Of a stretch of 64,000 bases of DNA, positions 37,225-46,323 are shown piece by piece. The stretch is from Lachnospiraceae bacterium (lineage in GTDB: Bacteria > Bacillota > Clostridia > Lachnospirales > Lachnospiraceae). The first letter of the stretch is position 1. Every line of letters begins with the position of its first letter. A program made the translations under genes and the position numbers. A model generated the notes under the pieces. It worked only from the letters and a program-made list of their open reading frames with translations, was not told where the DNA came from and searched no databases. The stretch is taken from NCBI GenBank assembly GCA_910574865.1, contig CAJTDN010000007.1, positions 248,001 through 312,000 on the forward strand. The letters run 5' to 3'.

Positions 37225-37574
37225 GTTGCTTTCAATCAAGGAAGTTCTTTTCGCTAAGCTCTGCCTTCGACATCGCTAATCTCAAAGAACGACCTCGCAC
37301 TAAGTTCAAGCTTCGCCCATGGCTTGCTTTCACTAAGTTGCTTTCGGTCAAGGAAGTTCTTTTCGCTAAGCTCTGCCTTCGACATCGCTAATCTCAAAGA
37401 ACGACCTCGCACTAAGTTCAAGCTTCGCCCATGGCTTGCTTTCACTAAGTTGCTTTCGGTCAAGGAAGTTCTTTTCGCTAAGCTCTGCTTTCGACATCGC
37501 TAATCTCAAAGAACGACCTCGCACTAAGTTCAAGCTTCGCCCATGGCTTGCTTTCACTAAGTTGCTTTCGGTCA
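37225..37574. repeat. Three tandem copies of a 112-bp unit downstream of serA
   Basis: Units at 37239-37350, 37351-37462 and 37463-37574 differ by a single base (GCCTTC versus GCTTTC in the third). A partial copy of the unit end (GTTGCTTTC-nn-TCA) precedes the array at 37225-37238. The last unit ends exactly with the serA stop codon (37572-37574). Each unit includes AAGTTCAAGCTT and CCATGG. The 112-base period is not divisible by three, so reading frames shift between copies and coding is unlikely. This array fills the 372-bp gene-free stretch between serA and gntR. Confidence 0.9.
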
Positions 37575-38735
37575 CCGTATCACGCGAACCCGCAAGGTTC
37601 CCTCAATCGCGGTCAGTTCCCGTTCCACCTTTTCGGGAATCTCGACCTCCACGTCCATCACCGTGTACGCGTATTCCTTCCGGCTCTTGTTGGCCATCAC
37701 GTTGATGTTGATGTTTTCCTTGGCCAAAAGCGCGGTATACTGCCCCAGCATGTTCGGAATGTTGCGGTGCAAAATCGTAATCCGGCTTCCTTCTTCCTTC
37801 TTGCCCATGTCGCAATCCGGGAAATTGACCGAATGCGTAATATTTCCATTCTCCAGATAATCGCGCACTTCCTTGACCGCCATTTTCGCGCAGTTGTCCT
37901 CGGATTCCTCGGTGGAGGCTCCCAGGTGCGGAATCACGATGGCTCCCTTCACACCAGCGATTTCAGGGGTCGGGAAATCGGTCACGTAGCACTTGACCGC
38001 GCCGGAAAGCAGCGCGTCCACCATGGCCTCGCTGTCCACCAGCACGTCCCTGGCAAAATTGAGCACCACGACGTTTTTTTTCATCAGGCTGATGGCTTCC
38101 TTGTTAATCATCCCCTTGGTATCGGGCAGGGCAGGCACGTGTATCGTGATAAAGTCACATTCCTTGTACAATTCGTCCACCGTCTTGGCATGGTGGATGT
38201 TTCTGGACAACTGCCATGCCGAGTCCACCGACACGTACGGGTCATATCCATACACGTCCATTCCCAGGTGGATGGCCGTGTTGGCCACCTGCACGCCGAT
38301 GGCGCCAAGGCCGATGACGCCGATTTTCTTCCCGGACAACTCCGTGCCGGCGAAAGCCTTCTTCTGCTTCTCGGCCGCCTTGGCCAAATCCCCGTCCTCC
38401 TCGTGCTCCTGCACCCAGTTGATGCCGCCGATGATGTCGCGTGCCGCCAGGAGCATGCCGGCAATGACCAGTTCCTTCACGCCGTTGGCATTCGCGCCGG
38501 GCGTGTTAAACACCACGATTCCCTGCTGCGCGCAAGCTTCCAACGGAATATTGTTGACCCCCGCGCCGGCCCTTGCAATCGCCTTTAAGTTGTCGCCGAA
38601 CTTCATCTCGTGCATGACGGCGCTGCGAACCAGGATGGCATCCGCTTCCCCGTGATTTTCACACCGCTCGTACTCCCCGTTAAATCTCTCGATTCCAACC
38701 GGAGCGATTGGATTCAGGCAATGATATTTATACAT
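37572..38735 (-). CDS. serA: D-3-phosphoglycerate dehydrogenase (SerA)
   Basis: First step of serine synthesis from 3-phosphoglycerate. The 387 residues show ARAGAGVNNIPLE, the NAD loop GLGAIGVQVAN near 146, catalytic histidine in PHLGASTEESEDN, and a C-terminal ACT domain from about 320 (TVMDVEVEIPEKVERELTAI) for feedback control. It is the short ACT-only type. The ATG at 38735 follows the serC stop by one base with AGGAG ten bases upstream. The stop codon coincides with the start of the 112-bp tandem array. Confidence 0.95.
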   Translation of the reverse strand: MYKYHCLNPIAPVGIERFNGEYERCENHGEADAILVRSAVMHEMKFGDNLKAIARAGAGVNNIPLEACAQQGIVVFNTPGANANGVKELVIAGMLLAARDIIGGINWVQEHEEDGDLAKAAEKQKKAFAGTELSGKKIGVIGLGAIGVQVANTAIHLGMDVYGYDPYVSVDSAWQLSRNIHHAKTVDELYKECDFITIHVPALPDTKGMINKEAISLMKKNVVVLNFARDVLVDSEAMVDALLSGAVKCYVTDFPTPEIAGVKGAIVIPHLGASTEESEDNCAKMAVKEVRDYLENGNITHSVNFPDCDMGKKEEGSRITILHRNIPNMLGQYTALLAKENININVMANKSRKEYAYTVMDVEVEIPEKVERELTAIEGTLRVRVIR

Positions 38736-38736
38736 T

Positions 38737-39819
38737 TTACAAATTCTCCTCTTCAAACTTCTTCATAAATGCCACCAATGCTTCCACGCCCGCATACGGC
38801 ATCGCATTATAAATGCTCGCCCGCATGCCGCCGACGCTCCTGTGCCCTTTCAAGTTCTCCAACCCGGCCGCCTTGGCCTCCTTGACGAACTTCGCGTCCA
38901 AATCGGCATCGCCGGTAACGAACGGCACGTTCATCAGGGAACGGTCCTTTGCCACCACGGTGCCCTTAAACAGCTTGCTCTGGTCTAAGTAGTCATACAA
39001 CAGCTTCGCCTTTTTCTCGTTGCGCTCCTTCATCACGGAAAGCCCGCCCATGGACTTCAACCATGCAAACACCTTCCCACAAATATATATGCCGTAGGCC
39101 GGGGGCGTATTGTACAAGGAATGCGCGTCCGCGTGCGTCTTGTACGTCAGCATCGTCGGCGTTCCCGGCAATACGTCTTCCGTAATCAGGTCCTTACGGA
39201 TGATGACGATGACGGTCCCGGCCGGACCGACGTTCTTCTGCACGCCGCCATACACCAGGCCATATTTGCCCACGTCAATCGGTTCCGACAAGAAGCACGA
39301 GGAAATGTCGGATACCAACAGCTTCCCCTTGGTATTCGGCAATTCCTTATATTTCGTCCCATAAATGGTATTGTTCTCACAAATGTAGACGTAGTCCGCC
39401 TCCTCCGAAATCGGAAGGTCGCTGCAGTCCGGAATGTAGGAAAACGTCTTGTCGGCCGAAGAGGCGATGCGGTTCACCTTGCCGTACTTCTCGGCCTCCT
39501 GCGCCGCCTTTTTCGCCCACTGGCCGGTAATGATATAATCGGCCACCTTGTTCTTCATCAGGTTCATCGGAATCATGGCGAACTGCTGGGAAGCCCCTCC
39601 CTGCAAAAACAAGACCTCGTAATCGTCCGGAATCTGCATCAGCTCACGCAAATCCGCCTCCGCCGTCTCAATAATTTCCTCGAACGCCTTGGAACGGTGG
39701 CTCATCTCCATCACGGACATCCCCGTCCCCTTATAATCCATCATTTCCTCCGCGGCGGCCTTTAGCACTTCCTCCGGCAGGACGGCCGGCCCCGCTGAAA
39801 AATTATATACTCTGCCCAT
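38737..39819 (-). CDS. serC: Phosphoserine aminotransferase (SerC)
   Basis: Second step of serine synthesis, also able to serve pyridoxine synthesis. The 360 residues begin MGRVYNFSAGPAVLPEEVL; the PLP lysine lies in YGGVQKNVGPAG, and RASIYNAMPYAGVEALVAFM closes the protein as usual. The ATG at 39819 has AAAGGAG 11 bases upstream; the GTG four codons before it is too near that site. Directly followed by serA. No phosphoserine phosphatase gene is adjacent. Confidence 0.96.
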   Translation of the reverse strand: MGRVYNFSAGPAVLPEEVLKAAAEEMMDYKGTGMSVMEMSHRSKAFEEIIETAEADLRELMQIPDDYEVLFLQGGASQQFAMIPMNLMKNKVADYIITGQWAKKAAQEAEKYGKVNRIASSADKTFSYIPDCSDLPISEEADYVYICENNTIYGTKYKELPNTKGKLLVSDISSCFLSEPIDVGKYGLVYGGVQKNVGPAGTVIVIIRKDLITEDVLPGTPTMLTYKTHADAHSLYNTPPAYGIYICGKVFAWLKSMGGLSVMKERNEKKAKLLYDYLDQSKLFKGTVVAKDRSLMNVPFVTGDADLDAKFVKEAKAAGLENLKGHRSVGGMRASIYNAMPYAGVEALVAFMKKFEEENL

Positions 39820-39897
39820 GTTCAAATCCACTCCTTTTCATGTCTTTTTGGCATCTCGTCTCTCACATCGTTGCCCTTTTGCGGCCTGGCTGTACGG

Positions 39898-41571
39898 TCA
39901 CTTCAAGTCGTCCTCGTCGAACACCTCGCTGATTGCCGCACCCGGGGCTACCATCGGCCATACCTTGTCGTCGCTGTCAACCTGGCAGTCAATCAGCACC
40001 GGCTTCCCAAGCTTGAGCGCCCGCCCAAGCGCCTCCTTAAACTCTTCCTCCGTCGTTACCCGAATCCCTATGGCCCCCATCGCCTCGGCCAGCTTGACGA
40101 AATCCACGCCGTCCTGCAAGACGGTCGCCGAATAACGCTGGCCGTAGAACAGGTTCTGCCATTGGCGCACCATGCCGAGCACGTGGTTGTTGACCACGAC
40201 CTCGATGATTGGCACCTGGTGCCTGACCGCGGTGGCAATCTCGTTCATGTTCATGCGGAAACACCCGTCCCCCGCAATGTTGATGACCGTCTTGTCCGGA
40301 CGTCCCGTCTTGGCTCCGATTGCCGCGCCAAGACCATATCCCATCGTGCCAAGCCCGCCCGACGTCAAAAACGTTCGCGGCCTGGAATAGCGGTAATACT
40401 GCGCGGCCCACATCTGATGTTGGCCGACTTCGGTCACGATGATGGCGTCCCCGTCCGTCTGGCGGTAAATCTCCTCCACGATGAACGGACCCGACAATAC
40501 GCCTTTATGATAATGCATCGGGTATTTTTGCTTATACTCCGCAATCTGCCCCATCCATTCCGAATGGGACTGTTTGGAAAGTTTTTGATTCAGCTTGCCT
40601 AAAACCACCTTAACATCGCCGACAATCTGCGCGTCCACCACGACATTCTTGTTCATCTCCGCCGGATCGACGTCAATCTGCAAAATCCGGGCATGCTTGG
40701 CGAATTTTTTGGCATTTCCCGTCACGCGGTCGCTAAAGCGCGCGCCCACCACGATCAGCAGGTCGCATTCGCTGACCCCGTAATTGGAAGTCTTCGTCCC
40801 GTGCATGCCGAGCATTCCCGTGTAACGCGAATCCGTTCCCGGAAACGCCCCCTTGCCCATCAGGGAATCCGTAACCGGCGCGTCCACTAAATCGGCAAAC
40901 GCCTTCAACTCCTCGTCCGCCCCTGACAAAATGGCTCCACCGCCCACAAAAATATAGGGCTTTTTCGAACGGGAAATCATTTTCACGGCCCCGTCCAAAC
41001 TCTCTTCGTTGACATGGGAGGCGTCTGGCACGTAATTTTCAATCTCCGCGCGCACGTATTCCGCCTTGTTTGCCGTCACGTCCTTTGGAACGTCAATCAA
41101 CACCGGACCCGGACGGCCGGACCTGGCAATCAGGAAAGACCGCCGAATCGTCGAGGCGAGGTCTTTTACGTCCTTCACTATATAATTATGCTTGGTAATC
41201 GGCATTGTCACTCCGGTGATGTCAACCTCCTGGAAACTGTCCTTGCCAAGCAGGGACACCCCGACGTTACACGTGATGGCCACGACGGGAATGGAATCCA
41301 TGTAGGCGGTGGCAATTCCCGTCACCAGGTTTGTCGCCCCCGGCCCGCTCGTCGCGAAACACACGCCGACCTTTCCCGTCGCCCGCGCGTATCCGTCCGC
41401 CGCATGTGCCGCCCCTTGTTCGTGGGACGTCAGAATGTGGTGGATTTCATCGCTATGTTTATATAATTCGTCATATACGTTCAAAATCGCGCCGCCCGGA
41501 TAACCGAACACGGTATCCACGCCTTGTTCCTTCAAACATTCTATGATGATTTCTGCCCCTGTCAATTGCAT
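39898..41571 (-). CDS. ilvB: Acetolactate synthase, large subunit (IlvB)
   Basis: TPP- and FAD-dependent condensation of pyruvate (or pyruvate and 2-ketobutyrate), first common step to valine, leucine and isoleucine. With the ATG at 41571 the protein has 557 residues starting MQLTGAEIIIECLKEQGVD; VFGYPGGAI and the catalytic glutamate in SHEQGAAHAADGYAR follow, and the TPP motif GDGCFRMNMNEIAT lies in the C-terminal third. The upstream frame extension is the 3' end of ilvD in another frame. No regulatory small subunit (ilvN/ilvH) is adjacent, which is unusual. Confidence 0.95.
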   Translation of the reverse strand: MQLTGAEIIIECLKEQGVDTVFGYPGGAILNVYDELYKHSDEIHHILTSHEQGAAHAADGYARATGKVGVCFATSGPGATNLVTGIATAYMDSIPVVAITCNVGVSLLGKDSFQEVDITGVTMPITKHNYIVKDVKDLASTIRRSFLIARSGRPGPVLIDVPKDVTANKAEYVRAEIENYVPDASHVNEESLDGAVKMISRSKKPYIFVGGGAILSGADEELKAFADLVDAPVTDSLMGKGAFPGTDSRYTGMLGMHGTKTSNYGVSECDLLIVVGARFSDRVTGNAKKFAKHARILQIDVDPAEMNKNVVVDAQIVGDVKVVLGKLNQKLSKQSHSEWMGQIAEYKQKYPMHYHKGVLSGPFIVEEIYRQTDGDAIIVTEVGQHQMWAAQYYRYSRPRTFLTSGGLGTMGYGLGAAIGAKTGRPDKTVINIAGDGCFRMNMNEIATAVRHQVPIIEVVVNNHVLGMVRQWQNLFYGQRYSATVLQDGVDFVKLAEAMGAIGIRVTTEEEFKEALGRALKLGKPVLIDCQVDSDDKVWPMVAPGAAISEVFDEDDLK

Positions 41572-41576
41572 GCGCC

Positions 41577-43259
41577 TCACGCCTCCTGCTCCATTTTTGG
41601 CACTTCCAAGATGGCCCCGCGGTTGCCGGAGGATACCATGGACGCGTACCTTGCCAGATATCCCGTCTTGATTTTCGGTTCCCTCGGCTGCCATTTCGCC
41701 TTCCTGGCCGCCAATTCCTCGTCACTGACGTCCAGTTCCAAGCTTAGTTCTGGAATGTTAATCTTGATAATGTCGCCCTCTTCCACCAGCGCGATCGGGC
41801 CGCCCACCGCCGCCTCAGGCGACACGTGTCCGATGGATGCCCCGCGGGACGCCCCGCTAAACCGCCCATCGGTAATCAGGGCCACGGTCGAACCCAGTCC
41901 GTATCCGGCGATAGCCGAAGTCGGGTTGAGCATCTCGCGCATGCCCGGGCCGCCTTTGGGTCCCTCGTAACGAATGACAATCACGTCGCCCGGATGAATC
42001 TGCCCGCTCTTGATAGCCTCCGTCGCCTCCTCGTCGCTCTCGAAAATCCTCGCCGGGCCTTCGTGCACCAACATCTCCGGCACGACCGCCGAACGCTTCA
42101 CCACGCTGCCGTCTGGAGCCAGGTTGCCCTTCAGGACGGCAATTCCGCCCGTCTCGCTGTACGGGTTGTCAATCGGGCGGATGACTTCTGGATTCCTGTT
42201 CACATGTCCCTCGATATTTTCCCCAACCGTCTTTCCGGTCACCGTCATACATTCGGTGTGCAGCAAGCCCTTCTTGTTCAGCTCGTTCATCACGGCGTAC
42301 ACGCCGCCGGCCTCGTTCAAATCTTCCATATATGTCGGACCCGCCGGCGCCAGGTGGCAAAGGTTCGGGGTCTTTTCACTGATGCCGTTGGCAAATTCAA
42401 TCTCAAAATCCATGCCGATTTCATGCGCGATGGCCGGCAGGTGCAACATGCTGTTCGTGGAGCACCCCAGCGCCATGTCCACCGTCAATGCATTCAATAT
42501 GGCGTCCTTCGTCATGATGTCAAGCGGCCGGATGTTCCTGCGCCACAGTTCCATCACCTGCATGCCTGCATGCTTGGCCAGCTGGATGCGGGCGGAGTAC
42601 ACCGCCGGAATCGTACCGTTGCCGGAAAGTCCCATGCCGAGTGCCTCGGTCAGGCAGTTCATGCTGTTCGCCGTGTACATGCCGGAGCAGGACCCGCAGG
42701 TGGGGCAAACCTTGTTCTCGAACTCGGTCACGTCTCCTTCCGTAAACTTTCCCGCCGCATAGGAACCGACCGCCTCGAACATGCTGGAAAGGCTCCGCTT
42801 CTCGCCCTTCACGTGTCCGGCCAGCATCGGGCCGCCGCTGACAAAAATCGTCGGCACGTTAATCCTGGCCGCCGCCATCAAAAGCCCCGGCACGTTCTTG
42901 TCGCAATTGGGAATCATCACCAGCGCGTCGAACTGGTGCGCCAGGGCCAGGGCTTCCGTGGAATCCGCAATCAAGTCCCTCGTCACCAGGGAATACTTCA
43001 TTCCCACGTGTCCCATGGCAATGCCGTCGCAGACCGCGATGGCCGGCACCATGATGGGCGTTCCCCCCGCCATGGCGACCCCGAGCTTCACGGCCTCACA
43101 AATCTTGTCAAGATTCATGTGCCCAGGCACGATTTCATTGTAGGAACTGACCACGCCGACCAGCGGCCTTTCCAGCTCCTCTTTTGTCAGTCCCAACGCG
43201 TTAAAAAGGGAACGGTGCGGCGCCTGCTGCATTCCCTTTGTCACAGTATCACTTCTCAT
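41577..43259 (-). CDS. ilvD: Dihydroxy-acid dehydratase (IlvD)
   Basis: Iron-sulfur dehydratase of branched-chain amino acid synthesis. The 560 residues include PNCDKNVPG and [16 protein letters not shown] with the cluster cysteines, and [11 protein letters not shown] near the C-terminus. The start is one of two consecutive ATGs (43262 or 43259) after GAGG; I use the second, [10 protein letters not shown]. The stop lies six bases before the ilvB ATG, so the two are coupled. A strong intercistronic hairpin precedes it. Confidence 0.95.
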   Translation of the reverse strand: MRSDTVTKGMQQAPHRSLFNALGLTKEELERPLVGVVSSYNEIVPGHMNLDKICEAVKLGVAMAGGTPIMVPAIAVCDGIAMGHVGMKYSLVTRDLIADSTEALALAHQFDALVMIPNCDKNVPGLLMAAARINVPTIFVSGGPMLAGHVKGEKRSLSSMFEAVGSYAAGKFTEGDVTEFENKVCPTCGSCSGMYTANSMNCLTEALGMGLSGNGTIPAVYSARIQLAKHAGMQVMELWRRNIRPLDIMTKDAILNALTVDMALGCSTNSMLHLPAIAHEIGMDFEIEFANGISEKTPNLCHLAPAGPTYMEDLNEAGGVYAVMNELNKKGLLHTECMTVTGKTVGENIEGHVNRNPEVIRPIDNPYSETGGIAVLKGNLAPDGSVVKRSAVVPEMLVHEGPARIFESDEEATEAIKSGQIHPGDVIVIRYEGPKGGPGMREMLNPTSAIAGYGLGSTVALITDGRFSGASRGASIGHVSPEAAVGGPIALVEEGDIIKINIPELSLELDVSDEELAARKAKWQPREPKIKTGYLARYASMVSSGNRGAILEVPKMEQEA

Positions 43260-43285
43260 CATTAAAGTCCTCGCTTTCATATTAT

Positions 43286-43316
43286 TCCCGCAAACGGCAA
43301 ACCGCCGTTCGCGGGA
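43286..43316. repeat. Strong hairpin between leuB and ilvD
   Basis: TCCCGCAAACGGC (43286-43298), loop AAACC, GCCGTTCGCGGGA (43304-43316): a 13-bp stem with one mismatch on the plus strand that becomes a wobble pair in the minus-strand RNA. It has no T-run and lies between genes of one operon, suggesting mRNA stabilisation or processing and not termination. Confidence 0.65.
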
Positions 43317-43321
43317 CATTC

Positions 43322-44404
43322 TTAGATATAACTGCAAATCAGGTCGCCCATCTCGCTCGTTGCGACTTGTTTCTTTCCCTCCGACATGATGTCGCCCGTG
43401 CGGTAACCGGCCTTTAACACCTCGGAAACGGCCTGCTCAATCGCGTCCGCCTCCTTGTCAAGGTCGAACGAGAACCGAAGCATCATGGCCGCCGAAAGAA
43501 TCGTGGCAATCGGATTGGCGATACCCTTCCCGGCAATGTCCGGCGCGGAACCGCCGCTCGGCTCGTAGAGGCCGAACTTCGTCTCGTTAAGGCTCGCGGA
43601 AGCCAGCATCCCGATGGAGCCGGTCACCATGCTGGCCTCGTCGGACAAGATGTCACCGAACATGTTTTCCGTCAAAATCACGTCGAACTGGCGCGGATCT
43701 TTCACGAGCTGCATGGCACAGTTGTCCACCAGCATGTGCTCCAACGAAACCTCCGGGTAATCCTTCGCCACTTCCTCCGTCACCTTCCGCCACAAGCGGG
43801 ACGAATCCAAGACGTTCGCCTTGTCCACGCTCGTCACCTTCTTCCGCCGCTTCATGGCAATGTCAAACGCCCTTCTGGCAATACGGCGAATCTCTTCCTC
43901 GCTATATGTAAGCGTGTCCGTGGCAATTGTCACGCCGTCCACTTCTCTCGTGGAACGCTCCCCGAAATACAAGCCGCCCGTCAGTTCCCGCATGATCATC
44001 ATGTCAAAGCCGCCATCCGTAATCTCTTCCTTCAACGGGCACGCGCCCTTCAGCTCATCATACAACACCGCCGGCCGCAGGTTCGCGAACAGGTTCAACG
44101 ACTTGCGCAATTTCAAAAGGCCGGCCTCCGGCCGTTTCGACGGTTCCAATTTATACCAGGGAGATGTCTTCGCGTCCCCGCCAATCGATCCCATCAAAAC
44201 GGCGTCGCTCTTCCCCGCCAGTTCAATCGTCTCGTCCGTCAACGGGACGCCGTTTACGTCAATCGACGCGCCGCCCATCAAAAGCTGCGTATATGCGCAC
44301 TCGTGGCCGAACACGTCCGCCACCTTGTCGAGCACTTTCATCGCCTCGGTGACAATCTCCGGGCCGATGCCGTCGCCCTTTATCACGCCAATGTTCAATC
44401 TCAT
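43322..44404 (-). CDS. leuB: 3-isopropylmalate dehydrogenase (LeuB)
   Basis: NAD-dependent oxidation and decarboxylation in leucine synthesis. The 360 residues begin [18 protein letters not shown] and show the substrate arginines in [18 protein letters not shown], the metal-binding [15 protein letters not shown] region with [15 protein letters not shown], and [29 protein letters not shown]-type sequence later. It is the first gene after the promoter at 44444-44472. Partner genes leuA and leuCD are not adjacent. Confidence 0.96.
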   Translation of the reverse strand: MRLNIGVIKGDGIGPEIVTEAMKVLDKVADVFGHECAYTQLLMGGASIDVNGVPLTDETIELAGKSDAVLMGSIGGDAKTSPWYKLEPSKRPEAGLLKLRKSLNLFANLRPAVLYDELKGACPLKEEITDGGFDMMIMRELTGGLYFGERSTREVDGVTIATDTLTYSEEEIRRIARRAFDIAMKRRKKVTSVDKANVLDSSRLWRKVTEEVAKDYPEVSLEHMLVDNCAMQLVKDPRQFDVILTENMFGDILSDEASMVTGSIGMLASASLNETKFGLYEPSGGSAPDIAGKGIANPIATILSAAMMLRFSFDLDKEADAIEQAVSEVLKAGYRTGDIMSEGKKQVATSEMGDLICSYI

Positions 44405-44443
44405 CTCACATTCATCCTTCCTTGTAAAAAACTATCGTCTTAC

Positions 44444-44472
44444 ATCATACCGCATTTCCCTATCGGTTTCAA
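44444..44472 (-). promoter_or_regulatory. Promoter of leuB-ilvD-ilvB-serC-serA
   Basis: Minus-strand -35 TTGAAA (44467-44472), 17-base spacer, -10 TATGAT (44444-44449), giving a leader of only about 33 bases. That is too short for a T-box or peptide attenuator, so amino-acid control, if any, must act on the promoter. Confidence 0.65.
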
Positions 44473-44540
44473 GACAAAGATTTGGAAAATTTCACTTCCC
44501 AAAAATTTCATTCAAATTAATATGCCAAATATTGGAAATA

Positions 44541-44575
44541 CAACAAAAGAACCGGGGACGCATCGTTCCCGATTC
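44541..44575 (-). terminator. Terminator of yajC
   Basis: In the minus-strand RNA a GAATCGGGAAC/GTCCCCGGTTC stem with one mismatch is followed by TTTTGTTG. It lies directly after the yajC stop and before the leuB promoter. Confidence 0.7.
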
Positions 44576-44585
44576 TTCTTCCTTC

Positions 44586-44948
44586 TCACTTATCATTCTT
44601 CTTGGAATCTTGTTTGCTTTCGGCGACCTCGGCCGCGCCCGGCTTCTCGACCTCCACGATGGCTTCCTTCTTCATCGGAATCCGACAGTTCTTGTTGTTT
44701 CCAAACTCCACGATGACGCCGCCGCGCTCCTCGTCAATGTCGATGACCACGCCGAAGAACCCACTGCTTGTCAACACGTTGTCGCCGATTTCCAAGGTGG
44801 ACAGCATCGCCGACATCTTTTTGCGGTCCTTGTTCTGCGGACGAATCCAAAAGAAGTACAACAACGCGAACAACGCGCCATACATAATCACCAGGCCGCC
44901 AAGGCCACCTGCCCCCGCACCTGCTTCTGCTGCTAATAAACCTGACAT
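44586..44948 (-). CDS. yajC: Preprotein translocase accessory subunit YajC
   Basis: A 120-residue single-span membrane protein associated with SecDF. A Gly/Ala-rich N-terminus (LLAAEAGAGAGGLGG) leads to a hydrophobic segment at about 16-38 ending IRPQNKDRKK, then the small globular part with LEIGDNVLTSSGFFGVV; the tail is Lys/Glu rich. The ATG at 44948 has GGAGG seven bases upstream. The pairing with tgt upstream is the conserved tgt-yajC order, but its own promoter lies between. Confidence 0.94.
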   Translation of the reverse strand: MSGLLAAEAGAGAGGLGGLVIMYGALFALLYFFWIRPQNKDRKKMSAMLSTLEIGDNVLTSSGFFGVVIDIDEERGGVIVEFGNNKNCRIPMKKEAIVEVEKPGAAEVAESKQDSKKNDK

Positions 44949-44970
44949 TTCAATTCCTCCTAAATCTCTT

Positions 44971-44996
44971 ATGATACACGGATACTTCCGTGCTAA
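44971..44996. repeat. Short copy of the MITE hairpin module in the yajC leader
   Basis: ATGATACACGGAT followed by TCCGTGCTAA differs from positions within the 198-bp repeat by only two or three changes. It forms CACGGA-tact-TCCGTG, lies 23 bases from the yajC start and begins within ten bases of the predicted transcription start. Confidence 0.5.
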
Positions 44997-45008
44997 GGCA
45001 ATATATCT

Positions 45009-45037
45009 ACTATACACAATAATCGCGCCAACTGCAA
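45009..45037 (-). promoter_or_regulatory. Promoter of yajC
   Basis: Minus-strand -35 TTGCAG (45032-45037), 17-base spacer, -10 TATAGT (45009-45014) with TG upstream. It lies in the 201-bp gap between tgt and yajC, which holds no gene. Confidence 0.6.
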
Positions 45038-45149
45038 GATTTTTTTCGCTTTTCTACAAAAAATCGGCATTTTTCACTCCTTTTTCAAAAATTCCCACAT
45101 CTTGCCATGCTTTTCGTCGATATATCCGCCTTGCCAAAACCATTTCCTC

Positions 45150-46274
45150 TCAGCCTTGTTCCATTCCTTCCAGCTTCCGTTTTTTATAGGCCGCGAATTC
45201 ACCAGCGTCCAGCGCGTCCCTGATTTCTTCCATCATCGTGTTATAAAAATAGAGGTTGTGCAGCACGCACAAGCGCATCCCCAGCATTTCCCCGGCCTTT
45301 AACAAGTGGCGGATATAGGCGCGGCTATATTGGCAGGCCGGACACCCGCACCCTTCCTCGATTGGCGCGTCGTCCAACTCATACTTCGCGTTGAACAAGT
45401 TCAACTTTCCCCGGTTGGTGTACACGTGCCCGTGCCGCCCGTTGCGCGAAGGATACACGCAGTCAAAAAAGTCCACGCCACGCTCCACCCCCTCCAGGAT
45501 GTTGGCGGGCGTGCCGACCCCCATCAAGTACGTCGGCTTGTCCTGCGGCAAATGGGGAACCACCGTGTCCAGTATCCGATACATTTCCTCGTGCGTCTCG
45601 CCGACCGCCAGGCCGCCTATCGCGTAACCATCAAGCCCCAGTTCGGTAATCCGCTTGGCGTGCTCGATGCGGATGTCCTCGTACACCCCGCCCTGGTTGA
45701 TGCCAAAAAGCATCTGCCTCGGGTTCAGCGTGTCTGGCAGCGCGTTCAGACGGGCCATCTCGTCCTTACAGCGCAAAAGCCACCTCGCCGTGCGGGCCAC
45801 GGAATCCTCCATGTAACGCCGGTCAGCCACGCTGGACGGGCATTCGTCAAACGCCATGGCAATCGTCGAGGCCAGATGGGACTGGATTTGCATGCTCTGC
45901 TCCGGCCCCATGAAAATCTTGCGCCCGTCCACGTGCGAATGGAAATGCACCCCTTCTTCCTTTATCTTGCGCAATCCTGCCAGCGAGAACACCTGGAAAC
46001 CTCCAGAATCCGTCAGAATCGGCTTGTCCCACTTCATGAACTTGTGAAGTCCCCCCAACTTGTAGACGACCTCGTCCCCGGGACGGACATGCAGATGGTA
46101 AGTGTTGGAAAGCTCCACCTGCGTCTTGATTTGTTGCAGGTCGTCCGTGGAGACGGCCCCCTTGATGGCGGCCGCCGTCCCCACGTTCATGAACACCGGG
46201 GTCTCGATATTTCCATGGACGGTGTGAAACCGCCCGCGCTTCGCCCTTCCTTCCGTTTTCAGCAATTCGTACAT
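45150..46274 (-). CDS. tgt: tRNA-guanine transglycosylase (queuine tRNA-ribosyltransferase)
   Basis: Exchanges guanine 34 for a 7-deazaguanine in GUN-anticodon tRNAs. In 374 residues the substrate aspartate lies in LTDSGGFQVFSL, the nucleophile aspartate in DCVYPSRNGRHG, and the zinc site is CGCPAC with later LCVLHN, the bacterial CxC-x2-C-xn-H form. The ATG at 46274 has GAGGAG six bases upstream. The L,D-transpeptidase gene ends 49 bases before it, so both are probably read from the promoter at 48069-48097. No preQ1 riboswitch is visible. Confidence 0.96.
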   Translation of the reverse strand: MYELLKTEGRAKRGRFHTVHGNIETPVFMNVGTAAAIKGAVSTDDLQQIKTQVELSNTYHLHVRPGDEVVYKLGGLHKFMKWDKPILTDSGGFQVFSLAGLRKIKEEGVHFHSHVDGRKIFMGPEQSMQIQSHLASTIAMAFDECPSSVADRRYMEDSVARTARWLLRCKDEMARLNALPDTLNPRQMLFGINQGGVYEDIRIEHAKRITELGLDGYAIGGLAVGETHEEMYRILDTVVPHLPQDKPTYLMGVGTPANILEGVERGVDFFDCVYPSRNGRHGHVYTNRGKLNLFNAKYELDDAPIEEGCGCPACQYSRAYIRHLLKAGEMLGMRLCVLHNLYFYNTMMEEIRDALDAGEFAAYKKRKLEGMEQG

Positions 46275-46323
46275 AAGAAACTCCTCTTCCACTGACAATG
46301 CCGCCTGATGGCGACACGTCCGT

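Noticed and set aside
37239-37574. CRISPR array
   Set aside because: The repeats are 112 bp, directly adjacent and nearly identical along the whole unit, with no unique spacers and no cas genes.
37254-37575. Two identical 69-codon frames within the tandem repeats
   Set aside because: They arise only because the DNA unit is duplicated; each crosses two units in different frames, starts at TTG without a ribosome-binding site and shows no protein family.
41826-43265. 479-codon open frame on the plus strand
   Set aside because: Antisense to ilvD with His/Arg-rich translation typical of a shadow frame; no ribosome-binding site or family similarity.
44405-44585. T-box or leucine attenuator before leuB
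   Set aside because: The promoter lies only about 35-65 bases from the start, and the hairpin in this gap is positioned and oriented as the yajC terminator; no T-box consensus is present.
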